Origin: Candidatus Omnitrophus sp. | GTDB taxonomy: Bacteria; Omnitrophota; Gorgyraeia; Zapsychrales; Fredricksoniimonadaceae | Assembly: GCA_020719005.1 (NCBI GenBank) | Contig: DYQZ01000007.1 | Span: forward strand, 1 to 37,871 | DNA length: 37,871 nt | Reading direction: 5' to 3' | In this document: positions 23,461-30,808 of the stretch, one piece after another | Layout of the letters: every line of letters begins with the position of its first letter | How positions within the stretch are numbered: position 1 is the first letter of the stretch | Program-made: the position numbers and the translations under genes | Notes under the pieces: model-generated | Seen by the model: the letters and a program-made list of their open reading frames with translations, nothing else | The model's database searches: none | What the model was told of the DNA's origin: nothing

Positions 23461-23568
23461 GAGGCCTGTGGGATGTCTTTGATGCGAGTTAAAAAACTGC
23501 CGACCCGAAAACCCTAATAGAAAAGGCAGTTTTTTCTGTCTGAGCAGCAAAGACATCCCGCTGGCCTC
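23461..23568. repeat. Imperfect 25-bp terminal inverted repeat enclosing a hairpin
   Basis: The arm 23461-23485 (GAGGCC, three variable bases, then GGGATGTCTTTG, one variable base, TGC) pairs with 23544-23568 at 21 of 25 positions. The 58 bases between them contain a second perfect hairpin. The layout resembles a small palindromic or MITE-like element, but I see no transposase and cannot count copies elsewhere. Confidence 0.55.
23491..23535. terminator. Bidirectional intrinsic terminator
   Basis: AAAAAACTGCC (23491-23501), a 23-base loop, GGCAGTTTTTT (23525-23535): an 11-bp perfect stem that contains its own A and T runs. It can terminate the SNF2 gene from the right. No converging transcript from the left is evident. 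Confidence 0.65.
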
Positions 23569-23596
23569 AACACCTTGGCATCCGGTACACTCGGCG

Positions 23597-23617
23597 ATCC
23601 CTCACTGCGTTCGGGAT
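23597..23617. repeat. Short palindromic repeat (REP-like)
   Basis: ATCCC, 11 bases, GGGAT, within GATCCCTCACTGCGTTCGGG. It resembles the dispersed TCGCTGCGCTCAGGATGAC-type palindromes found between genes in many bacteria. Only one copy is seen here, so the call is by resemblance. Confidence 0.4.
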
Positions 23618-23654
23618 GACGTATAATATTCGAAATGTTCTGACCGGAATATAG

Positions 23655-26600
23655 CTATTCCTTAAGGTCGAGGAGGAATTTGATGTCTTCCCAGCCGAGG
23701 CTCTTAAAGACGGTCTCATCAGACAAGACGAGTGCGTTCATCATGGACTTCTTGCGTTCCTGCAACTCTAAGATCCGCTCCTCGATGGTGCCGCGGGCGA
23801 TCAGGTGATAGGCGAGCACAGCGTTCTTCTGTCCCATGCGGTGCGTACGGTCAATGGCCTGTTGTTCCACCGCCGGGTTCCACCACGGCTCATATAAAAT
23901 AACCGTATCCGCCGACGTCAAATTAAGGCCCAAGCCGCCGACCTTAAGACTCAACAAGAAAACTTTCACATCCTTATCCGTATTAAAATGCTCGACGCGT
24001 TCCTGGCGGTTCTTTGTTTTCCCGTCCATATATTCGAACGTGATCTTTTCATGCTCCAGATATTCCTTGAGGATCTTAAGCATTTCAACGAACTGACTAA
24101 ATACGAGAACGCGATGACCTGAAGATAAAAGCTCCTGCAACATTTCTTTAAAAAGATCTGTCTTCGCCGATACGCCGATCTGGTGTTTAAGCGCGACACC
24201 CGCGATCTGGGGATGACAGCAGATCTGCCTCAAACGCAGTAACAGCGTCAGGATAAGCATGCGACTTTTGCCAAGTCCATTAGTGCGATAGGCCTCGAGC
24301 GCTTCCTTGCGCGCCTGATCCGCCATTGAAGCATAAAGTTTCGCCTGCGCCGGCTCCAGTTCACAAAAAGCGGTCTGCTCGATCTTCTCCGGCAATTCCT
24401 TGATCACATCGTGTTTGAGACGGCGCAACACAAAAGGCGCTATACGCCTAGAAAGTTCGGTCAGCTTCTGGCTGTCCTGACCCTGGACAATAGGCGTTTC
24501 ATAGATCTCACGGAACCGCTCGTAGGTCCCCAGAAAAGACGGCATTAAAAAGTCAAAGATCGACCAAAGGTCCGCAATACTATTCTCAAGAGGCGTTCCG
24601 CTTAATGCCAGACGATGATCAGCCTTCAGACGTTTGGTGACCTGAGCACTCAATGTATGACGGTTCTTGATATTTTGTGCTTCATCAAGGATCAAATAAT
24701 GAAAATGATACGGCGCATAATATTCGACATCCCGACGCAGAAGTGCATAGGAGGTGATCACGATCTCAACCTCAGGGATCTTCTGCAAACGGCTGCGACG
24801 ATCATTCCCGCCGATAACAAGCGTCTTCATCCCGGGCAGGAATTTCTTCACTTCCGCTTCCCAGTTCCAGACAAGTGTTGTCGGACAAACGACCAGACAT
24901 GGCAGTTTAACGCCATCTTCTTTCGCCTGACAGATCATGGCCAGCGTCTGCAACGTCTTACCTAAACCCATTTCATCTGCGAGAATACCGCCGAAACGGA
25001 ATTTACGGATGAACGTCAGCCAGTTGACCCCATGGCGCTGATAATCACGCAGAACACCGGCAACAGACGCAGGCATCTGAACCTCATCAACACCTTTGAA
25101 ACGTTTTAATTCTTCATATAACCGCTCTGTCTCAGCATCCACCTCGACCGTAATACCCTTCGCACGCAGGTCATCCATCACAAAAGGAATATGCGCCAGC
25201 ATTAATTTATTTTCACGGTCGCGTTCATCGAGGAGGCTTCCGATACGGCCAAACGCTTCAGCATTAAGCGGAATGAATTCCCCGCTCTTTAGACGAATAA
25301 ATTTCTTTCCCTGAGCCAAATTCTCCCGCAACAACTCAATAGGGATATCCAATTCTTTCCCGTCACGGCTATAAGAAATATCATAAGAAAACCAGTCGAT
25401 CCCAAGCGAACTGACCCTGACGCGCGTATTAAGCCCCGTTGTCCCCTGATAAAGCGCTCGTGCTTTCTCCGACAAAAGAACATCACCCTCATCATCCAGT
25501 CTTTTTGCGTGCACCGACAAGAATTCAAATGTGTCCTCGGGAGACGTGAAATGAAAAGCATTCCCGTCTTCATCAAAAACACAATGACACACGCTGATAA
25601 GTGCATGCGCTATTTCCTCTTCCCGCATCAGATCACGGCGGACCAGAACAGCACCATCAGCATCAGCCCACTCTAAATATACCGAATTCTCACTTCTCGT
25701 ATACGACGCGCTCGCTTTGCCATAAACAAACATGAGCGCAAGCACCAGCTTCCCGCGTTTAACATCTATCTCATAACGCGCACGCGGCACATGGGCCTCA
25801 AGACGCGCCGCGCATGTTTTCTTGTCATCAACCTCAACAACAGCACATTCGCGAAGCCGCGGCAAAGCAGCGATAAGAAAATGTTGACGTTCGAGCGACG
25901 TGAGCGCCTGTTCCTCATCCAGAAAATAAGTCAACACACGTTCTTCGATCCTCGGGTCTAACAGACGAAAAGACAAACTCGGTTCATGAAAGAGCCACAC
26001 ATGACTTCCTGAGATCACATCTTTTTTCGTCCAGGCCTGATCAGGATAAAGAGGATCCACGAGACCTGCCTTGACCGCGACTTTATCCGTGGATAACGTG
26101 CGCACGCCGAGCTTAAGTCCCACCAAAGGTGTGGTCACAAAAGTAAAAACCCGGGCTGTCCTGGGCTCAATGATCTCGATCCCTTCAAAACGGCTGACCA
26201 GGTCGAGTAAAATGCCGAGCTGCAATGGCAGCAAACGCCACAACACGATCTCTCCGACGGAATCAGGCTCACGCACAAAACCTTTTAAGACATGAAGAAA
26301 ATGATGTTGCGCTGATGTAAAAGCAGATAACGGAGGAAGGTTCTCGTCAGAAAGAAAAGCATCACCTAACAGATCATCAATATCAGTCACGGAAAGCGTT
26401 CGGCCGCGGTATTCCACGGAAAGCGAGAACGGGATGCCTGTTTTGGCTGAACTGCGCAGTCCTTTGACGGTAAGTCCTATTTTAAGCTGGACAGGCGTAT
26501 CGATCGACGAAAGAAAAGCACTGATCCCGCTGGTCTCTGGCATCTCTTCACGACCAGCCTCTGATATACCAGCGGCTGTATCAAGCGTGTCGTCGTCTTC

Positions 26601-26903
26601 AGCAGGGTCATTCTCAGACTCACCTGTCTCACCGAGGCCCATCATGTATAACAAAAGCGCGACCGCATGCTTGCAAAAAACACCGGCAGTTCCGTGAGGG
26701 CATGAACAACGCACCAGCGGCCTGCCATGACGGAAAGACGCCACCACTTTATATGGACGACGCTTGGAGCCATGCACTTCAGCATGTGCCCGGTCGCCTT
26801 TCCACGTCAGGGAACGCACCATTCCTGCCCGGAAATATTCTTCCCCGCGCAAAAAGATCGTGTCCCCTGCCAATTCCTTGATCACTTGTCCTGTTAATGT
26901 CAT
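23655..26903 (-). CDS. SNF2-family helicase with N-terminal SWIM zinc finger
   Basis: A protein of 1082 residues. A SWIM finger lies near the N-terminus (Cys66, Cys68, Cys77, His79 in RCSCPHGTAGVFCKH). A long middle region of about 500 residues typical of bacterial SNF2 proteins follows. The SNF2 ATPase has motif I near 640 (ADEMGLGKTLQTL), motif Ia (LVVCPTTLVWNW), motif II near 740 (LILDEAQNIKN) and LSGTPLENS. The C-terminal helicase lobe has LVFSQFVEML near 930 and the closing DRTHRMGQKNAVLAYHLIA. Such proteins translocate on DNA, and some bacterial members remodel RNA polymerase. It stands alone, ending before the inverted-repeat spacer. The start at ATG 26903 fits the SWIM domain's usual position. 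Confidence 0.96.
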   Translation of the reverse strand: MTLTGQVIKELAGDTIFLRGEEYFRAGMVRSLTWKGDRAHAEVHGSKRRPYKVVASFRHGRPLVRCSCPHGTAGVFCKHAVALLLYMMGLGETGESENDPAEDDDTLDTAAGISEAGREEMPETSGISAFLSSIDTPVQLKIGLTVKGLRSSAKTGIPFSLSVEYRGRTLSVTDIDDLLGDAFLSDENLPPLSAFTSAQHHFLHVLKGFVREPDSVGEIVLWRLLPLQLGILLDLVSRFEGIEIIEPRTARVFTFVTTPLVGLKLGVRTLSTDKVAVKAGLVDPLYPDQAWTKKDVISGSHVWLFHEPSLSFRLLDPRIEERVLTYFLDEEQALTSLERQHFLIAALPRLRECAVVEVDDKKTCAARLEAHVPRARYEIDVKRGKLVLALMFVYGKASASYTRSENSVYLEWADADGAVLVRRDLMREEEIAHALISVCHCVFDEDGNAFHFTSPEDTFEFLSVHAKRLDDEGDVLLSEKARALYQGTTGLNTRVRVSSLGIDWFSYDISYSRDGKELDIPIELLRENLAQGKKFIRLKSGEFIPLNAEAFGRIGSLLDERDRENKLMLAHIPFVMDDLRAKGITVEVDAETERLYEELKRFKGVDEVQMPASVAGVLRDYQRHGVNWLTFIRKFRFGGILADEMGLGKTLQTLAMICQAKEDGVKLPCLVVCPTTLVWNWEAEVKKFLPGMKTLVIGGNDRRSRLQKIPEVEIVITSYALLRRDVEYYAPYHFHYLILDEAQNIKNRHTLSAQVTKRLKADHRLALSGTPLENSIADLWSIFDFLMPSFLGTYERFREIYETPIVQGQDSQKLTELSRRIAPFVLRRLKHDVIKELPEKIEQTAFCELEPAQAKLYASMADQARKEALEAYRTNGLGKSRMLILTLLLRLRQICCHPQIAGVALKHQIGVSAKTDLFKEMLQELLSSGHRVLVFSQFVEMLKILKEYLEHEKITFEYMDGKTKNRQERVEHFNTDKDVKVFLLSLKVGGLGLNLTSADTVILYEPWWNPAVEQQAIDRTHRMGQKNAVLAYHLIARGTIEERILELQERKKSMMNALVLSDETVFKSLGWEDIKFLLDLKE

Positions 26904-27016
26904 CGAAGCCTCATACGGTAAATGGAAGAATTCTTCATTATACTACGCAATGAGGATATTAGGGAGAATAGTCTTGCACGGAAGGAAATAAAACACGAAT
27001 GATGGGCGGAATAATA

Positions 27017-27436
27017 TTACTTCTTCCCCGAACCGCTCGCCAACCAATCCTGTGTTCTTAAGCCAGGAACCTGTGAGAACTCTTTGAGGTTATGGGTCAC
27101 AAGAACGCCTCGATGAGCCAACACTGTTGCCGCAATCACCAGGTCATTAGGCCCTATCGGCTTCCCTTTCTCTTCAAGATCAGCGCGTAAAGCCGCATAA
27201 GCCTCCGCACCTTTATCGTCAAAAGAAATGATCTCGAAAGGCTCGAGGAATGCCTCAACAGCTTTCTGTGCTGTGGACGAGTTCGACGATTTATAGGCGC
27301 CCAGCCAAAGCTCGGCCGCAACAATACTGGGGATCTTGATGGCATCGGGCTTACGCGACTGGAACTCTTCGATCAAGGCCGGATGCGTCCCGCGAAGAGC
27401 AAAAATGCAAATATCTGTATCAAGAAAGAACGTCAC
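27017..27436 (-). CDS. VapC-type PIN-domain toxin
   Basis: A protein of 139 residues with the PIN nuclease acidic set: Asp6 (FFLDTDICI), Glu42 (VAAELWLG), Asp98 (IGPNDLVIAA) and the final THNLKEFSQVPGLRTQDW. VapC toxins are Mg-dependent ribonucleases, often cutting initiator tRNA or rRNA. It starts with GTG, which overlaps the antitoxin stop (GTGA), the usual coupling in toxin-antitoxin pairs. The C-terminal tail (ASGSGKK) is basic. All catalytic residues are present, so the toxin should be active; its RNA target is unknown. Confidence 0.92.
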   Translation of the reverse strand: MTFFLDTDICIFALRGTHPALIEEFQSRKPDAIKIPSIVAAELWLGAYKSSNSSTAQKAVEAFLEPFEIISFDDKGAEAYAALRADLEEKGKPIGPNDLVIAATVLAHRGVLVTHNLKEFSQVPGLRTQDWLASGSGKK

Positions 27437-27663
27437 AGGACCTCCCGCGCGCAGTCTTTTTTAGCATCCGGCTGTTTGGGTCGCGCTATATCCGCTTGCC
27501 GCAATGAGCCGAAGACCTTGAAATAATCCTTAGGCCAGGCGTCAGTCATCGAACCGGTCAAACGCTTCTTGACCCAGGCCGACACGGAGTCATCGTCGAG
27601 CTTTGCCGACTTTGATATCTTCCCTAACGTCTCGTCATCTATATAAATAGTCAGTTGTGCCAT
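27433..27663 (-). CDS. Antitoxin partner of the PIN toxin
   Basis: A protein of 76 residues. The first 40 look like a ribbon-helix-helix DNA-binding domain (beta strand QLTIYIDDETLGKI, then two helices to AWVKKRLTG). The remainder (MTDAWPKDYFKVFGSL and a polar tail) should wrap the toxin. GGAGG sits 6 bases before the ATG. It is upstream of and overlaps the toxin gene, and a 9-8-9 palindrome lies 42 bases upstream of its start, consistent with autoregulation by the antitoxin or the complex. Confidence 0.85.
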   Translation of the reverse strand: MAQLTIYIDDETLGKISKSAKLDDDSVSAWVKKRLTGSMTDAWPKDYFKVFGSLRQADIARPKQPDAKKDCAREVL

Positions 27664-27705
27664 GTCTTACCTCCACCTTGAATATACCACATCAAAGGGT
27701 CTATG

Positions 27706-27731
27706 ACAAGTATATGTCCAAGTATACTTGT
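27706..27731. promoter_or_regulatory. Toxin-antitoxin operator palindrome
   Basis: ACAAGTATA (27706-27714), 8 bases, TATACTTGT (27723-27731): perfect 9-base arms. On the minus strand TTGAAC just upstream and a TATACT 15 bases later could form the promoter, overlapping the palindrome. It ends next to the stop codon of the pseudouridine synthase gene. Confidence 0.7.
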
Positions 27732-28433
27732 TCAACGCCCTCCCAAGAGGGTTGTAAAAGGGCCTGGGAGATCGGCGGTAAAGACAAGGGGCTTGTGGGA
27801 AAGAGGATGCACGAATGAGATCTGTTGTGCATGAAGAAAAAGGCGCGGGTAACGGACACCGCCGGGACGGCCGTATTTATCATCTCCGACGATTGGATGC
27901 CCCTGATCCGCCATATGCACGCGGATCTGGTTCTTGCGACCAGTAAGTAGATCTATCTTAAGCAAACTGAACCGTGGCGTCTCGCGCTCAACAGTATAGG
28001 CGGTATGCGAAAGCCTGCCCTCGCCGCTGTCAGCGCTGGAATGCACCACATAATCCTCATCCTCCTGAAGATAGCTTGAGATCGTTCCCGACGGCTTAGG
28101 CATCCGGCCGTGCACAATGGCATAGTAGGTCTTCTGAACATCTTTCCAACCTTCTTTAAGCAAGAAGTGCACCCGCTCGCTCTTGGCGAACATCAGCACC
28201 CCGGATGTCGCCTGATCAAGGCGATGGACAACGAACACGCGCTTCCTCGACGTTGAATTGCCTTTGCGCACATACTTATTAAGCAGCTGATGGACCGTAT
28301 GCTCGCGCTCCCACAATGCCCCGACCGTTAACAGGCCAGGCGCCTTGTTGCCGACGATCAGATGATCGTCCTCATACAACACTTCAAAACCTTTGGGCTG
28401 ATGGCGTTTAGGTATTTTCTTGATGGAAGACAT
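27732..28433 (-). CDS. RluA-family pseudouridine synthase
   Basis: A protein of 233 residues. It carries the RluA/RluD catalytic motif HRLDQATSG with the nucleophilic Asp73, an N-terminal EDDHLIVGNKAPGLL strand-turn, the TYYAIVHG segment, LLTGRKNQIRVH and the closing LHAQQISFVHPLS. It isomerises uridine in rRNA or tRNA. There is no S4 RNA-binding domain, so it resembles the short RluA/RluE-like forms; the target site is uncertain. AGGA lies 7 bases before the ATG. It follows the PilZ gene by 44 bases and its stop abuts the toxin-antitoxin operator. Confidence 0.92.
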   Translation of the reverse strand: MSSIKKIPKRHQPKGFEVLYEDDHLIVGNKAPGLLTVGALWEREHTVHQLLNKYVRKGNSTSRKRVFVVHRLDQATSGVLMFAKSERVHFLLKEGWKDVQKTYYAIVHGRMPKPSGTISSYLQEDEDYVVHSSADSGEGRLSHTAYTVERETPRFSLLKIDLLTGRKNQIRVHMADQGHPIVGDDKYGRPGGVRYPRLFLHAQQISFVHPLSHKPLVFTADLPGPFTTLLGGR

Positions 28434-28477
28434 GGGATGGTCCTAAATAATTGAGAAGACGGGACGGAAGCAACGCG

Positions 28478-28813
28478 TCAGGGCGTCATGATCTTCTTAA
28501 GGCGCTTGGTGGCTGTATCTTCCATATGGGTAAAATAAATAGCAAACCCCTCGCCCGGTACGATACGCGAAATGCAGGCTTTGCCATAAATATGATCATC
28601 TGCTTTCTCAGGCGCACTTGAGATGGAAAACCCTACCTCATCATTAGCCTGAACATAAACACTGTATTTGATCCTGATGAAGGCGCTCTTTAAAGAAAGG
28701 TCTTTCAACAATCCCTGGAGAGTAAGCTGGGAACCAATGCTGATACGCACCGGCAACTCGAGGCTGACACGCGCATCCTTACGCTGATTACTGAACTCCG
28801 GGGTGTAGGACAT
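28478..28813 (-). CDS. PilZ-domain protein
   Basis: A protein of 111 residues forming one PilZ-like domain. The c-di-GMP contact motif RxxxR is present as RKDAR near the N-terminus, followed by the strand VSLELPVRISIG. The second motif (usually D/N-x-S-x-x-G) reads DLSLKSA, with Gly replaced, so nucleotide binding may be weakened. The rest is beta-rich and ends FAIYFTHMEDTATKRLKK. GGAG sits 7 bases before the ATG. PilZ proteins usually tie c-di-GMP levels to motility or surface structures. No diguanylate cyclase is in the window. Confidence 0.85.
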   Translation of the reverse strand: MSYTPEFSNQRKDARVSLELPVRISIGSQLTLQGLLKDLSLKSAFIRIKYSVYVQANDEVGFSISSAPEKADDHIYGKACISRIVPGEGFAIYFTHMEDTATKRLKKIMTP

Positions 28814-28875
28814 GACTTGTCTCCGATGGCCTTGATGACGCTCTCGACTATTTCTTATACCATACTTTCACGTTA

Positions 28876-28926
28876 AAAAGTAGGGACACGATGACTTTTG
28901 TGGAAAGTCATCGTGTCCCTACTTTT
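28876..28926 (-). terminator. Long perfect hairpin, probable terminator of the arsenic operon
   Basis: Arms 28876-28898 and 28904-28926 are perfect complements over 23 bases with a 5-base loop. A and T runs flank the outer ends, so it can terminate in either direction. It starts 5 bases after the arsC stop. The stem is much longer than that of ordinary terminators, which raises the possibility of a mobile palindromic repeat. Confidence 0.75.
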
Positions 28927-28930
28927 CTTG

Positions 28931-29356
28931 TCAAACATAGTCTTTGAGCCATTGTTCTATTCGGGCTGTGATCTGATCGCGGACGAGTCGGGTTTGATGG
29001 CGTTTTTCTTCAATAGAACCTTCAAACTTCGACGGATCGACAAAGCCCCAGTGGAGGCGCTTGGCAGGGCCGGGAAAAATAGGGCAACGCTCGGCGCTTG
29101 TTTCATCACAGACGGTGATCACATAGTCGAAGCGCTTGGCGCTCTTTAAAAGATCTGCCACAGCCTGCGTCTTTTTATTGGAAATATCAATACCAAGTTC
29201 TTTGAGGACATCGATCACAACGGGATTAAGTTTTCCCGGTTCGATGCCGGCACTTTCGACCTCAAACCTTTCCCCTGCAAGCTTCCGCAACAACTCCTCG
29301 GCCATCTGGCTACGCGCGGAATTATGGATACACACGAAAAGGACTTTTTCTTTCAT
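28931..29356 (-). CDS. arsC: Arsenate reductase, LMW-phosphatase type
   Basis: A protein of 141 residues of the thioredoxin-coupled ArsC class. The P-loop VCIHNSARSQ carries the nucleophile Cys9, and the redox pair is Cys83 and Cys91 in VCDETSAERCPIFPG, as in the Staphylococcus-type enzyme. It reduces arsenate to arsenite, the cargo of the Acr3 pump encoded 15 bases upstream. AAGGA lies 8 bases before the ATG. It is the last gene of the arsenic operon and is followed by a 23-bp hairpin. Confidence 0.96.
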   Translation of the reverse strand: MKEKVLFVCIHNSARSQMAEELLRKLAGERFEVESAGIEPGKLNPVVIDVLKELGIDISNKKTQAVADLLKSAKRFDYVITVCDETSAERCPIFPGPAKRLHWGFVDPSKFEGSIEEKRHQTRLVRDQITARIEQWLKDYV

Positions 29357-29371
29357 TGCATCATTCCTTTC

Positions 29372-30430
29372 TTATGAACAACACGCTTTTTTTATTACAA
29401 CTTTATTATTCAATCTTCGGGCGACATTGACAAGCGCGATCATGACCGGAACCTCGACCAGAGGCCCGATGACCGCCGCAAATGCCGCGCCCGAGTTGAT
29501 GCCAAAAACAGCGATGGCGACCGCGATCGCCAACTCAAAATTATTGCTTGCCGCCGTAAAAGAGAGCGTCACCGTCTTTGCGTGATCCGCACCGGTCTTT
29601 CTTCCCATCAAGAATGAAATAAAGAACATCACGACAAAATAAATAAGCAGAGGCACCGCGATCCTGAGCACATCAAACGGGATCTTCACGATATATTCCC
29701 CCTTAAAAGAGAACATCACAAAGATCGTGAACAACAGCGCGATCAAGGTCATAGGGCTGATGCGCGGGATAAAAACTTCTTCATACCACGCGCGTCCTTT
29801 GGTGCGTAAAAGAACGAAGCGGCTGATCACGCCTGCCAGGAACGGGATGCCTAAATAAATGAACACACTTTGTGCGATCTGCATGATCGTGATATCAACA
29901 ACAACCCCTTTAAGCCCGAACCAGCCGGGCAGGATCGTCACAAAGACCCATGCGTAAATGGAAAAGAAAAACACCTGGAACAATGAATTGAACGCGACCA
30001 GCCCCGCACAATATTCCGTATCTCCGTCGGCAAGGTCATTCCATACGATCACCATGGCAATACAACGCGCCAGCCCGATCAAAATAAGGCCGACCATATA
30101 CTCGGGATAGCCGCGAAGAAAAACGATCGCCAGCGCGAACATCAAAATCGGCCCGATGATCCAGTTCTGCACCAAGGACAGAAGAAGCACCTTCCAGTCG
30201 TGGAACACATCCCCCAATTCTTCATACTTCACTTTAGCGAGTGGTGGATACATCATCAGGATAAGTCCAAATGCGATCGGGATATTCGTCGTACCGCTGT
30301 TGAACTGTTCCCAGAAAGGAACAATGCCAGGGACAAAGAATCCCGCCCCCACCCCGAGGCTCATGGCAAGGAAGATCCAGATGGTCAGATGTTGATCCAG
30401 AAATGAAAGTGTTTTAGTTTTCAAACCCAT
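29372..30430 (-). CDS. acr3: Arsenite efflux permease Acr3
   Basis: A protein of 352 residues with about ten transmembrane helices. The Acr3-defining cysteine lies in [19 protein letters not shown]; further signatures are [11 protein letters not shown] near the start, [20 protein letters not shown], and [20 protein letters not shown] in the later half. Acr3 exports arsenite using the proton gradient. AAGGAG sits 7 bases before the ATG. It follows the DUF134 regulator gene by 11 bases and precedes arsC by 15, one operon behind one strong promoter. Confidence 0.97.
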   Translation of the reverse strand: MGLKTKTLSFLDQHLTIWIFLAMSLGVGAGFFVPGIVPFWEQFNSGTTNIPIAFGLILMMYPPLAKVKYEELGDVFHDWKVLLLSLVQNWIIGPILMFALAIVFLRGYPEYMVGLILIGLARCIAMVIVWNDLADGDTEYCAGLVAFNSLFQVFFFSIYAWVFVTILPGWFGLKGVVVDITIMQIAQSVFIYLGIPFLAGVISRFVLLRTKGRAWYEEVFIPRISPMTLIALLFTIFVMFSFKGEYIVKIPFDVLRIAVPLLIYFVVMFFISFLMGRKTGADHAKTVTLSFTAASNNFELAIAVAIAVFGINSGAAFAAVIGPLVEVPVMIALVNVARRLNNKVVIKKACCS

Positions 30431-30441
30431 ACCCCAACTCC

Positions 30442-30732
30442 TTATTTAACACGGCAACAGCCGCCTTCGATCTTGATCGCCTTGATGTTCACCAGTCCGT
30501 CCGCAACCTTCATATGCGCGGATGAGAGAATGCGGGTGAACGTAGGACGTGACACTTTCATTAGCCCTGCCGCCCTCGCATGGGTCAACCCCTCAAGGTC
30601 AGCCAGACGCAGAGCCTCGAACTCATCGATCGAAACCTCGACCCCTGCAAGCTTCGCCGACTTTCTGCACTCAGGCCGAAAGCATCTTTCCCCCGGCAAA
30701 CATTTCACCCAACGCGTCTTTTTAGGCCTCAT
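30442..30732 (-). CDS. DUF134/UPF0251 DNA-binding protein, putative arsenic-operon regulator
   Basis: A protein of 96 residues of the DUF134 family: [17 protein letters not shown] start, the acidic helix [17 protein letters not shown] and an HTH ([20 protein letters not shown]). It occupies the place usually held by ArsR at the head of an ars operon. It has Cys at [12 protein letters not shown] near the N-terminus and a vicinal pair in IEGGCCRVK at the very end; adjacent thiols are a plausible arsenite trap, though this is inference. GGAG lies 7 bases before the ATG. A 9-4-9 palindrome covering the -10 region lies directly upstream. Confidence 0.9.
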   Translation of the reverse strand: MRPKKTRWVKCLPGERCFRPECRKSAKLAGVEVSIDEFEALRLADLEGLTHARAAGLMKVSRPTFTRILSSAHMKVADGLVNIKAIKIEGGCCRVK

Positions 30733-30743
30733 GATCTTTCTCC

Positions 30744-30765
30744 ATTATGAACTATTGTTCATAAT
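30744..30765. promoter_or_regulatory. Operator palindrome of the arsenic operon
   Basis: ATTATGAAC (30744-30752), TATT, GTTCATAAT (30757-30765): perfect 9-base arms. It overlaps the -10 box and the likely transcription start and ends 12 bases before the ATG, a classic repressor position for the DUF134 protein. Confidence 0.75.
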
Positions 30766-30790
30766 ACCATGAAAAAATGACCGCTGTCAA
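30761..30790 (-). promoter_or_regulatory. Arsenic operon promoter
   Basis: On the minus strand TTGACA (30790-30785), an 18-base spacer and TATTAT (30766-30761). The -35 box is a perfect consensus and lies inside the hairpin of the terminator at 30772-30799. Confidence 0.75.
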
Positions 30791-30799
30791 GACAGCGGT
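30772..30799 (-). terminator. Intrinsic terminator of the PilX-LamG gene
   Basis: On the minus strand ACCGCTGTC and GACAGCGGT (outer ends 30799 and 30780) form a 9-bp stem with a very tight turn, followed by CA and six T (30777-30772). It lies 10 bases after the stop of the LamG gene. The -35 box of the arsenic promoter is within the stem. Confidence 0.75.
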
Positions 30800-30808
30800 T
30801 CGATCTCG

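Larger units (their letters stand above)
23275..23654. other. 380-base intergenic region with nested inverted repeats
   Basis: This spacer between the secreted protein and the SNF2 gene holds the start region of the former, a large imperfect inverted repeat (23461-23568), a terminator-like hairpin inside it (23491-23535) and a short palindromic repeat (23597-23617). An 86-codon frame at 23257-23517 on the plus strand has no convincing coding character. Confidence 0.6.

Noticed and set aside
23257-23517. 86-codon plus-strand frame in the repeat-rich spacer
   Set aside because: It runs through the inverted-repeat arm and terminator hairpin, so the open frame is a by-product of structured sequence; there is no ribosome binding site.
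26937-26942. TATAAT-like box (minus strand) upstream of the SNF2 gene
   Set aside because: No acceptable -35 box at 16-18 bases, so it was not listed as a promoter.
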